A stretch of 64,000 nt of DNA from Elusimicrobiota bacterium. Its GTDB lineage: Bacteria; Elusimicrobiota; UBA8919. The notes under the pieces were generated by a model. The model worked only from the letters and a program-made list of their open reading frames with translations, was not told the DNA's origin and ran no database searches. Position numbers and translations under genes: made by a program. Below, piece after piece: positions 28,199 through 37,700 of this stretch. Location: positions 37,764-101,763 of the forward strand of contig JAQUMH010000009.1 in NCBI GenBank assembly GCA_028718185.1, written 5' to 3'. Each line of letters begins with the position of its first letter. Position 1 is the first letter of the stretch.

Positions 28199-28390
28199 TT
28201 CGGATATCGAACACTTCTCTCTCAATCTTAATATCACTATTAACCTTATAATCTTCTGGATTTAATTTTAAGTTATATTTTATCATTTATTTTTTTATTT
28301 TTTAATCTTCAATTTCAGTCTCAATCTGCATAACTTAAGCAGAGCAATCTCTGCAACTACAAATTATCACTAATTCTCTAATCCTTCTCT

Positions 28391-28424
28391 TTACAGAAGC
28401 AGAGCTTTGCTCTGCCGCTACTTT
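28391..28424. repeat. CAGAAGCAGAGC hairpin after PorV-like gene, copy 1
   Basis: AGCAGAGCTTTGCTCTGC is a short strong hairpin 30 bp after the stop of the PorV-like gene. Longer versions lie at 41541-41600 and 61695-61754. It may limit read-through or protect mRNA ends. Confidence 0.55.
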
Positions 28425-28454
28425 TGACTAAGGACTAAAGACTTCAGACTATCT

Positions 28455-29405
28455 TTATTCTTTTGCCCCAAACCTTATACCTAATGATATTCTGTGAGTG
28501 TCGCCTAAATCTTTTGTAGGTATAAACGCATAATCCATATCAAATGACGAACTTTCACCGGCTATTTTAAACCCGCCTCCTAATGTGTAACTCTCTTCAT
28601 CATAACCTATCTTATAACCTGCGCGGATACTTAACATCTCTGCTATCAATAATTCCATCCCAATGTTCTCTCTCATACTATCTGTGTCTAATCCATAATT
28701 AATATCGGCTGCTATCGTTAAATTATTCTCGCTTTCAAATACAGATAGCTTTTTGCCTAAACCGGCTTTTATATTACCGGGCAAACTGTCGCTGCCTACT
28801 TTGCCGCCAATGTTCTGGACTGCAAGGCCTAATTGTATCCCGCCTTTTACAGGAACATATTCTGCACCTAAATCCAAGCCAAAACCTGATGCACTGTCTG
28901 TGTCTATTTTTTGACTTACCATCTTCAAACTACCACCTATGTTTATTGTTTCATCTACCTGTTTGCCGTAACTTATCGCACCACCCATATCCTTCGCACT
29001 ATAATTGCCTAAGCTGCCTGCCGTATCATATGCTCCATAGACATCTTCTAATGTCTTGCGTATACTACCATAATTAAGGTACATTATCTGCAGCCCTATT
29101 GTTGAATCTTCACTTATGGGATGTCCTATTGCTAAATATTCGTAACTTATTCCTTCAAAATGTGATAAATGCATAAATGAAAGTTCGGTCGCACTGACCG
29201 AACCTAACCCTGCGGGATTCCAATACACGCTATTAACATCTTCTGCTACTGCTGCCTGCGCGCCACCCATGCCTTCTTGCTTGGCGCCTACTCCTAACTT
29301 CAAAAACTGCATTGTTGAACTGCCTACTCCGGCTTCTGCATTGCTGATACATGTTACACAAGTAAACATTACTGACAACATTACTGCACTTAACATCTTA
29401 AACAT
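28455..29405 (-). CDS. PorV/UPF0164-family outer-membrane beta-barrel protein, paralogue 1
   Basis: The called start is the ATG at 29405, preceded by GGAGGTAATT; an in-frame ATG at 29441 lacks a site. The protein has a signal peptide ending near SNAEA and the family signature FLKLGVGAKQEGMGGAQAAVAEDVNSVYWNPAGL, split here by its repeats of alternating strands to a C-terminal HRISLGIRFGAKE. In T9SS, PorV binds C-terminal signals of cargo in the outer membrane and passes them to the sortase. That role is inferred here from family and from the adjacent cargo gene. It is the first gene behind riboswitch leader 2 and is followed after about 570 bp by the GH172 giant. The other two paralogues in the window are closely similar. 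Confidence 0.88.
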   Translation of the reverse strand: MFKMLSAVMLSVMFTCVTCISNAEAGVGSSTMQFLKLGVGAKQEGMGGAQAAVAEDVNSVYWNPAGLGSVSATELSFMHLSHFEGISYEYLAIGHPISEDSTIGLQIMYLNYGSIRKTLEDVYGAYDTAGSLGNYSAKDMGGAISYGKQVDETINIGGSLKMVSQKIDTDSASGFGLDLGAEYVPVKGGIQLGLAVQNIGGKVGSDSLPGNIKAGLGKKLSVFESENNLTIAADINYGLDTDSMRENIGMELLIAEMLSIRAGYKIGYDEESYTLGGGFKIAGESSSFDMDYAFIPTKDLGDTHRISLGIRFGAKE

Positions 29406-29523
29406 AATTACCTCCGACCAACAGGATTCAGGATTCAGCAAACAGCAATAAGAATTCAGTAATTTGATGTTGATGATCCCGATTCTTATTTATAATGGAA
29501 TTTGTTATCGGGATTATTTACTC

Positions 29524-29545
29524 GGTCGGTGCAGTAGCTCCGACC
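29524..29545 (-). repeat. GGTCGG hairpin complementary to an upstream leader hairpin
   Basis: GGTCGG-TGCAGTAGCT-CCGACC type hairpin between terminator 2 and the PorV-like gene. Bases 29527-29543 are the exact reverse complement (17 nt) of 29834-29850 on the far side of the riboswitch, allowing long-range pairing. Confidence 0.6.
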
Positions 29546-29554
29546 TCCGTGAAT

Positions 29555-29674
29555 AAAAAAAAGAAGCTTATTAGAAGTAGTTAATTAGAGAATTAGTAAA
29601 TTAGAGAATTAGGGTTTACCCTTAATCAACTAATTAACCAATTAACTAATCAACTGGTTTCTAACAACTTCTTT
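29555..29674 (-). terminator. Riboswitch-linked intrinsic terminator, leader 2
   Basis: On the minus strand AAGAAGTTGTTAGAA pairs with TTCTAATAAGCTTCT across a long A/T-rich hairpin (AATTAGTTGATT repeats), followed by eight U (29562-29555). Confidence 0.7.
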
Positions 29675-29680
29675 TGTTTT

Positions 29681-29822
29681 CGATAACCTTGCTGGCTTGA
29701 TAGCCACAAGCGTGTAAACCGCTTGTGGTTTGTTGTTTGTCGGCAACCTGTTGGCTTTCACTATCTTAGCCCTGGGTTTTGCGAACTCATCAAGGTTTCC
29801 CTTGAGTAGCCTTTTCGGATTA
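29681..29822 (-). promoter_or_regulatory. Cyclic-di-GMP-I (GEMM-like) riboswitch with P3 insertion, copy 2
   Basis: The minus-strand RNA has GAAAAGGCUACUC, CAAGG-GAAA-CCUUG, GAUGAGUUCGCAAAACC, AGGGCUAAGAUAG, proximal GCCAACAGGUUGCCGA, a CCACAAGCG-CGCUUGUGG hairpin, then CUAUCAAGCCAGCAAGGUUAUCGA. It controls the PorV-like gene at 29405 and possibly genes beyond. Confidence 0.7.
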
Positions 29823-29945
29823 GTGCCCGGAGCTCGGAGCTACTGCACCGAGCGAGTTAATGCGCGGAATCCGGCTCAACCGAAACGGATGAGCACATAA
29901 TCCCGTTATTAACGTGGGAACACAATCCCGCAGTATGCGGGGTAA
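29823..29945 (-). ncRNA. Tandem GC-rich leader hairpins upstream of riboswitch 2
   Basis: Stem-loops CCCCGC-AUAC-UGCGGG, a CCCACGUU-AACGGG pair, an AUCCG-CGGAU pair and CUCGGUGC-AGUA-GCUCCGAG (29852-29833) follow one another, with AUUGUGUU and AUUAUGUGCUC spacers. Confidence 0.55.
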
Positions 29946-29988
29946 AACAACTGCATTGGATATAGATCTTTTTTATTAGTAATTGCTA

Positions 29989-30017
29989 TTGACAAATTTA
30001 AATTTTATCTGTATAGT
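29989..30017 (+). promoter_or_regulatory. Promoter of AraC-type gene 1
   Basis: Plus strand: TTGACA (29989-29994), 17-bp spacer, TATAGT (30012-30017), giving a leader of about 90 nt. It is placed face to face with the minus-strand promoter at 30049-30077, so the two transcripts would overlap at their 5' ends. Confidence 0.65.
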
Positions 30018-30048
30018 ATTTGTGTTTCTTCTTGTCCTTTCTAACTAA

Positions 30049-30116
30049 AGTATAACGTACAAAGTAAAAACTGTCAATTGCCAAAATCACTATTTTTTTA
30101 TCAAAAATCACACTAT
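30049..30116 (-). promoter_or_regulatory. Promoter of riboswitch leader 2 with adjacent operator-like repeats
   Basis: Minus strand: TTGACA (30077-30072), 17-bp spacer, TATACT (30054-30049). CAAAATCACTATT (30082-30094) and CAAAAATCACACTAT (30102-30116) lie just upstream. The same 13-base motif lies 11 bp (one helical turn) further from the -35 box in leaders 1 and 3. Confidence 0.65.
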
Positions 30117-30894
30117 GAAAATAGAGCATGATAAAAAGTTTGGTTTGAAAATAAGTAAAACTAATAAGTTGTTTTATGCAGGATATGTTGCTCCAGCCTC
30201 TGACTGGGGAGGAGATAATCATTACCATTCATATAATGAAATGTTAGTTATTCTTAATGGTTCAATAAATGTTAGAATATTGAAGAAAAACATTTGTGCA
30301 AATACCGGTGATATACTGTTTTATCCCGCAGGAGTAAGTCACAACGACCGTCCTGATAGTAGTAATCCACCTGAATTTATTTTTTTGCTATGGAAAGAAA
30401 AAGGAAAGTTAGAGGTTCCTGTTTTAACTCACGACATAAACCAAAAAATCAGGTTTTTAGCCCAGTGGTTATATCAAAAAAGTCAACCAATTTCTTTTCA
30501 CAGAAACTTATTGAAAAAGAATATTTTTGAAGTGATATTGGCTGAATTAATAGAAATTTCTAAATCTAAAGAAGAACATCCTGTTATTAGTAAAGTAAGA
30601 AGTTTTATGATAGATCACTTAAAAGAACACTTAACTCTGGAAAGTTTGGCTGAATATGTTGGTATGAGTAAAAATTATTTTTTAATAACATATAAAAAAC
30701 TTACAAGACGAACGCCAATGGATGACTTAAGAATCATCCGCATTGAAACTGCTAAAAATATGATATTTACAACAGATTTGCCATTAAAAACTATTTCAAC
30801 TGAGGTGGGTTTTGTTAATGTGTATCACTTTTCAGAAGTGTTCACAAAACATTTCGGAATACCACCAGGACATTTCCGCAAAAAAACATTTTAA
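30115..30894 (+). CDS. AraC-family transcriptional regulator 1
   Basis: This 259-residue protein has an N-terminal cupin-like sensor domain (about 20-110; HYHSYNEMLVILNGS, GDILFYPAGVSH) and a C-terminal double helix-turn-helix (about 160-258; LTLESLAEYVGMSKNYFLITYKKLTRRTPM ... ISTEVGFVNVYHFSEVFTKHFGIPPGHFRKK). Such proteins commonly sense sugars and act on direct-repeat operators beside the -35 box. It is divergent from the third riboswitch-PorV-GH172 unit and probably controls it, and perhaps itself. No Shine-Dalgarno sequence precedes the ATG, as in the second AraC gene. A paralogue lies at 43416-44207. Confidence 0.9.
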   Translation: MKIEHDKKFGLKISKTNKLFYAGYVAPASDWGGDNHYHSYNEMLVILNGSINVRILKKNICANTGDILFYPAGVSHNDRPDSSNPPEFIFLLWKEKGKLEVPVLTHDINQKIRFLAQWLYQKSQPISFHRNLLKKNIFEVILAELIEISKSKEEHPVISKVRSFMIDHLKEHLTLESLAEYVGMSKNYFLITYKKLTRRTPMDDLRIIRIETAKNMIFTTDLPLKTISTEVGFVNVYHFSEVFTKHFGIPPGHFRKKTF

Positions 30895-30905
30895 CTCTAA
30901 GATAT

Positions 30906-30990
30906 TGGCATCGCAAGGCGATGCGACTATACACAGAAGCCGAAGCCTCGCGATTTATCGAGATTGCTTCGGCTTCACATTGCAATGACA
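30906..30990. terminator. Bidirectional hairpin with REP-like palindrome between convergent genes
   Basis: GAAGCCGAAGC (30936-30946) and GCTTCGGCTTC (30966-30976) form a perfect 11-bp stem. A palindrome GCATCGCAAGGCGATGC (30908-30924), also found inverted in the transposase gene, precedes it, and GCAATGACA ends the element. Its place between convergent genes suits a two-way transcript end, although no long U-run is present. Confidence 0.55.
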
Positions 30991-31009
30991 TCTTTTGTTA
31001 ATTAGCAAA

Positions 31010-31642
31010 CTAAGGTTCTGTAACAATCGGTTTTTCTGTTGCAGGGCTACCTTGCTCACTTTCAAATTTAAGATTTATGTAGTTAAAATTACCTACCCAC
31101 TCAGCGCCAGCAGTATCCATTGCCAACTTCATTGTATGTTTTCCTTCACTTAAATTAATTCCTGTCTTTGTTACTGTTTGCCATTTCTGAAAATCACCCG
31201 TGTCAGGAACTGTCATAGGACCTGTCTTATCTGCATCATCGAGCTCTACGTGGAAGTTACCGCCTTTACCACCACACGATACCCGCACTTCTACCGTGTA
31301 TGTTCCCGCGGTCTTTACATCTATTGTATATTTCAACCATTCACCTGGCAAAACCCAGCCGACATCATAACCGCCTTCACTGCAATTTTCTATATCTACT
31401 CCTTCATCAAGACGATATTGTTCCCCATAATTCCTTGCTTCTTTGTCGTGATATCCAACTCCTTCTCCCCCCTTATCAAAATCTTCTGCTTCAATCTTTA
31501 TATCTGCTACTGAACCTTTCTTTTTAGCAGCAGTTTTTTCTTCTTTATTTTTTTTCGTGATAACTTTCTTTTTCGCCTCAACCTGTCCAACACATGTTAA
31601 ACATATACCTAACACTAATCCTGCAATTAACCAGTTTCTCAT
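31010..31642 (-). CDS. Small secreted CBM6/35-type carbohydrate-binding protein
   Basis: This 210-residue protein has a signal peptide (MRNWLIAGLVLGICLTCVGQVEA), a lysine-rich linker (24-43) and one beta-sandwich CBM domain (about 46-195; IKIEAEDFDKGGEGVGYHD, EGVDIENC, GYDVGWVLPGEWLKYTIDV, WVGNFNYINLKF). The same domain type recurs inside all the giants. It has no C-terminal sorting domain. AGGAGG precedes the ATG by 8-9 nt. It follows the FG-GAP giant after 97 bp and ends that unit. The signal peptide is nearly the same as in the protein at 61833-62438. It probably binds glycans in the periplasm or outside the cell; a transport or sensing role is possible. Confidence 0.85.
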   Translation of the reverse strand: MRNWLIAGLVLGICLTCVGQVEAKKKVITKKNKEEKTAAKKKGSVADIKIEAEDFDKGGEGVGYHDKEARNYGEQYRLDEGVDIENCSEGGYDVGWVLPGEWLKYTIDVKTAGTYTVEVRVSCGGKGGNFHVELDDADKTGPMTVPDTGDFQKWQTVTKTGINLSEGKHTMKLAMDTAGAEWVGNFNYINLKFESEQGSPATEKPIVTEP

Positions 31643-31663
31643 CTTAAACTACCTCCTCGTTGT

Positions 31664-31738
31664 AGAGTTATAGCGTTTATAGAGTTTTAGAGTTTAAACC
31701 CTATAACCCCATAACACTATAACTCTATGACGCTTCTC
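31664..31738. repeat. Intercistronic TATAGAGTT hairpin spacer, copy 2
   Basis: TAGAGTTATAGCG...TTTAGAGTTTAAACCC and ATAACTCTATGACGC can pair. It fills the gap between the FG-GAP giant and the small CBM gene. Confidence 0.6.
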
Positions 31739-34700
31739 TTATTTCACTAATCCTATTTTCCCGGTCTTCTTGTTACCAGCACTGTCTTCTATCTGATATA
31801 CATATACTCCTCTGCCTACTTTGTCGCCATCGGCATTCTTACCATCCCACTCTATCCAGCCAAGATTGCCAAAATCTATCTCTTTCAATTCTCTAACTAA
31901 TCCTCCGGATACGTTATACAACTTCATCACGCTGTTTACAGGCAGGTTCATTACCTTTAACTTTCCCAAAACCGCTGTAGTAGGATTGTAGGGGTTAGGA
32001 TAGACTCGGACATTGTTCATATCAGCAGATAAATAACTACCCAATATACGGTATGTTGAAAAATGTTTGACTGTTGCAGTTACTGTATTGTTTGTTTTGT
32101 CTACTGTCTGAATTCCTGTAACCAATTCCCAATCTGTCCCGGTCCAGTAGTAGATTCTAAGTCCATCCTCATTTAACGTTCCTATATCCGATGCTGTCCA
32201 TGGTATAGTTATATTAACTGCTCTTGTAAATACCTGGTCCTCCAATTTCGGCGCACTTTCACCAAATGTTAACTCGCCAAAATTATAACATATCGGATTA
32301 ACTGTGTTTACATATTTTATTGAGTTCTTCACTGCAGGTACCGCACTCGTCTTTATTGACGCAAGATACTTGTTCGTAGATAAGACTCCCGTAGGTATTA
32401 ATATCTTCAGTCCGTTAGCACCCCGTATTGTTCCACCCTGGTAGCCTACTAACTTAGAGATATACATATCATTGAAACTTATCACGATCGGCGCTGTTGT
32501 ATCGCCTGTTAGCTCTACCGTATTTATATCACTACGGAACGGTATTGAAACTTCCTTCTCGCCGGAATCTGCCCCGGTCAATGTTGAATCTGTTGTATCC
32601 AGAACACTACTCTTACTGTTCTTGGTTGTAAGTGTTACTGTTCCTGTGTAATCGGTCGCAATACTGTTCTCATCTACGTTATATACCTGAACTTTGAACT
32701 TCAAACTCGCAGCTGCAGATGCTCCTGTCTTGGTTGCAGTTGTCCCGTCATCGTAGTAATAAGTATATATCTTGTGCTTTAAGTTATATGTCTTGAAACT
32801 ATACTGCGATGATGTTGCAAGGTTACCGGTTGCATCTTTGCTATAAACCTTATAATAATATATTTTACCTTTCTGTAATCCGGTAATAGTAACACTGTGT
32901 AGCATATACTTTGCGGTATCTAACGTCGTTGTACTGCCCAGCGATGTTGTAAGTCCATATGCTACCTGCGAATCGGACGCCTCATCTGTATTCCACGTTA
33001 TTACTGCAGTATTCTGCGATACACCGGCTACAACATTGCTTATTACCGGTGCCTTAGTATCATTTGCTGTTGTTGTAAAACTGTAATCTCCGGTCGTAGT
33101 AGGGTTACCATTCATATCTGTCGACACTATCCGGTAATGATATAATGTATTTTCGGTAAGCCCGCTGAGTGTAACACTGTGGTTATATACTCCACCGGAA
33201 TCTGTTACAGGTGTTGAATTACCATAACTTGTTGTTAAACCATATTCTACTTTACTGGTAGATGGCTCATTCGTGGTCCATCTTATTACTATTCCACTGC
33301 CGGATATATTCGATGGTGTTACAACACTTACTACCGGTGGTGTTATATCAGCACTTAGTCTTATTATCTTAATGTAATTAAAATTACCGTTCCAATCTGC
33401 ACTGCCGGAATCCATTACTAATTTCATTATCTGGCTGCCGGAGGTAAGTGACACATTTGATGATACTTCTATATCAGTCCATACCTGAAAACCACCTGTC
33501 ACTGGTACACTTACAGATGGTGTTAGAATATATGGAGTTAAATTGTGTGTTCCAAACTCAATGTGTATTGGATTTCCGGCACTTGCAAGTCCGTTGGCTG
33601 CTCTTAGTATTATCTTGTATTCAGCAGTCTCACTCACACTTACACTATATTCCAACCATTCGGTTGGTAGCGTCCATCCTACATCGTACCCACCACCGGT
33701 ATCACCGCAAATCTCTATATCCACTGCTTCAGTTGTCCTGTATGCTCCGCCACTGTTGCCTGGTGTTGTATCATTATATGTCTCTCCTTCAGCCAAACCT
33801 GTTGTTACTGTATCATAATTTTCCACCTCTATAGTTGATGTTCCTATTCCTATCTGCCATGGCAATGCTGAACCATCAACATGATATGCATGCTGAGGTG
33901 AAGTGCCTGTTATTGTATATGCCACGCTATTTACTGAACTGTCGGTCATTGCTGCTTTGAATGCACGGGCTCGGACTGTCGCACTCGCAGTTAACGTGAA
34001 TGGTGCCGAATATAATATTGACGATGATGTTGGGTCTGTTATTCCATCTGTCGTATATCTTATCGTTGCTCCGTTGGTTGCACAGCCGAGTGTTACAGTA
34101 ACAAAATCTGAATATGTTCCTGCGCTTGGACTAATTGTCGGTGTTGCTACTGTGTTAGGTGTCTCTGCACTTATTCTTACTAATTTTATGTAGTTAAAAT
34201 CACCACACCATTCCGCTGTGCTGTTTTCCATAACTAACTTCATTATCTGGTTGCCTGCGGTAAGCGTTACCGAAGATGAGATTTCTACATCAGCCCAAGT
34301 ATCAAAACCACCTGTCGGCGGCACACCTATGGACGGTGTTGTACTATATGGTGATAAATTATGTGTACCAAATTCAAGGTGTATCGGACCGGCAGTATCC
34401 ATAAGTCCGTTAGCTGTCCTTAATATTACTTTATATTCACCGCCTTGATTCACATTTATGCTGTATTCCAGCCATTCACCGGGTTTCGCCCAACCAACCT
34501 GGTATCCGGCACCTGTATCAGAGCATGCTCTCACATCTACATCATCTGTTCTGTATTCATTACCGCTGTTACCCACCGTTGTATCACTATATGCCTCACC
34601 CTCTCCAGTACCACTTGTTACCATATCGTAATCTTCCATCTGTATAGTTGTCGTTCCTGTTCCTATTGACCAAGCCACCCCACCCGGGTATGCCTGCTGT

Positions 34701-37700
34701 TGTGAAACAGAACCTGCGGTTATTACTATTATTTGCGATGCTGTTGTCGTTGTTGCATTACTATTATCAGTTGCTTTCGCAGTTATACTATACGTTCCTG
34801 CACCAACACTGTTCCATGTGTAACTATACGGCGAACTTGTGTCTTCACCAAGCAGGGTGATGCCATTGTAAAATTCCACTTTGCTTACTGTTCCATCACT
34901 GTCTGATGCTGTAGCGTCTATTCGGACTGTCGCCGGCGCATTAGTACCGTTCGTTATCGCTATTGTGCTTATGCTTATTGTCGGTGGTTGAGAAGTTAAA
35001 TTCATATCCGCTAATATCTCATCTACTGTAAGTGCTACATCATATATCTTAACACCATCCATGGCACCGTTTAAAGGTTCTTGATTTGCGCCATTAACTC
35101 CTAACCTTAATGCAGCACCGGATGCTGTTATATTACCGGTTTGTGCAGTACTACCTCTTTCAACGCCGTCTACATATATCTTCATTGTAGCGCCGTTATA
35201 TACAGCAGCCACGTGATACCAGTTACTACCGGCGGTCAAGTTCTGACTGGCAGATAATAATTTAAGAGAACCCCCGATATTTAGAGCAAAACGCGGTGTT
35301 AATACTGTAGGATTGCTGCTAATCCAATCCCCATGCAGGGAATATGAATAATACGGGTCATTATGTGTGCCGTCTGCTGCGGGTTTCGCTATAAAGACTT
35401 GATATCCATTACTTGCAGCTATACTGTCTATCCTAACCCAGGTTATCAATGTTAACTGGTCACCATTTATATCTAACGATGTTGAATTAGGAACGCTGAC
35501 ATAATCATTAGTTCCGTCAAATTTTAACCCGGTACCTACTTTACCGGCAACCCAGCAAGTGCTGGTGTCCATATTAGTTAATGTACCATTATTATTATTG
35601 CCGGATGTATCTGTTGCTGTTGAACTACCTGATGTGCCTTCCATATCCCATTTGCCTACAGGAATAAGCGAACCTGAACTTTTGACTTTAATGCTGACTT
35701 GTGTACTACCGGTTTTATTAAGATTATCGGTCGCTACCACCCTTATAGTATAATTACCAGTTTTAACACTATTCCACGTGTAACTATACGGCGAAGTGTT
35801 GTCTGTTCCAAGTAAAGTATTGCCATTGTAAAAATCTACTTTTGAAACAGAAACATCATCATACGCTGTTGCATTTATTATTATATTTGAATTGTACTCA
35901 AATTCCTGATTAGGTGTAGGATTTGATATTACTACCACCGGTGCAGGATTATTATCGCCGCCACCACCAAAAGGATTGTCATTACGTAAGATATACATTA
36001 AACCACCGGTAGAACCATCAGAGGTAAAATTAGCTACCCATGTAATATTTACCATATCAAGGTCTCCATCACCATCTAAGTCAGATAGATATGCAGAGTT
36101 GTGAGTTTCCTTTGTTAACAATAAATTCTTAGTAAAACTTCCGGTTCCGTTGTTTTCCCATATTGATATCTCTTTGTTACCGTAAACTTCGCCGGTTACT
36201 ACATCTATATCTCCATCAAAATCCAAATCGGCAACACCCAGCGAGTTGGTTGATGCCTGCTTTACTATCTCATTTGAATTTCCCCAGTTAGTTGCTGTCT
36301 TCGGGTCTGCCGGACAGGTAAACCAATATGTACGACTTGTTTCTCTATTGGGGTTTGAACCATCCCAGACTTCATCTGTCATTACTAAATCAAGCCGGCC
36401 ATCACCGTTTAAATCTGCCAGCTCTACTCTGTCAGCTCCATCAGAGCCAGAAATTGTAGAAAGTGGGGATGCGTTGCCTATTGTGTGTTCTATCCAGTTA
36501 CCATTTGTTGCCGGATAGGGGTTTTCCCACCACACCACTGTCTGATTATCCGACTTCACTCCTGCAACATCTATATCTCCGTCCCCATCTATATCTCCTA
36601 CTGATATTCCTTGTGTATTATTACTATTGCTTATTTCAGTAACTTGCCAACTATCGGGGGTTTGAGGATTGACCAATGGTATCTGTATGTAATACACTCT
36701 TCCTTTCACTGTTCCAGGATTAGCAGGATCACCGGCAGCAATAACTATCTCTTCTCTGCCACCGGGAATTATTTGTGCCATTTTCATTCCCTGCGATTGT
36801 GAATGAAGGGTTGGAGGTATTTTGGTATTTGGTACAACCCGTATAGCCGTCCAATCGCCTGTCGTGTCTCCTGCCCCGGTTTTTTCTAACCAGTATACAC
36901 CGGGATTAGGAGTAAAACTAGAATTAAGTCCAAAAGCTATTACATCGGCATTTGCATCGCTATCTACATCGGTAACCAAACTGGCATCCACATTTACCGG
37001 GAATATTGTTCTTGTCCAGTTTCCGGTCATATCACCAGCAGGGTTTTTGTAGAAGTACTTTCCCGAAACTATATCCTTATACCCGTCATTATTCATATCT
37101 GCAGCAGCAATTCCAAACCACCTATACCAGCTACCGTACCCTGCTCTGGTTGTGTCTACTTCTTTATATGTCCAATTGGTAAGTCCTTTCTTTCCGCCAC
37201 CTGTCTGTAGCCAAACTGCTATCTCGCTCTCACCGGCAGGTTTACCCTGGTCTGCATAACTCTTCTGGAAAATATCAAGCCTGCCGTCACCATTAAAATC
37301 GCCTAATCTTGATTCGTGGTTATTCAGTCCTGTTCCTAATGATAAAGTTTCTGTAAAACCAGGATTAGCAGCACCGTCATTTTTATATATTAACATCCTG
37401 CCCGTAGCCGTGGCGTCATTCAATCCTGAAGTAAATATCTCAGCAAAGAAAATATCAATATCACCATCAGTGTCTAAATCTCCCACTCTTACACTATGTC
37501 CATATTTTACATTGGTATCTAACGTGTGTTTTGTCCAGTCAGAAGGTGTTCCTGATGTCCCTCCATTCCATTCGTACCATGCAAGAAAACCCGTGAAATC
37601 TCCAGCTCCAAAAACTACCTCAGGTCTACCGCCTTTCTTTAACTGTCCTACTGCTACCCGGCCCCTCACGGCACTTTCTGCTGTATCTATATCACTTCGT

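Noticed and set aside
28052-28237. Minus-strand open frame of 61 codons
   Set aside because: It is made of an intergenic palindromic repeat (28086-28198) and has no ribosome-binding site.
29998-30228. Minus-strand open frame of 76 codons
   Set aside because: It overlaps the start of the AraC gene and the promoters of both divergent genes; composition is that of a chance frame.
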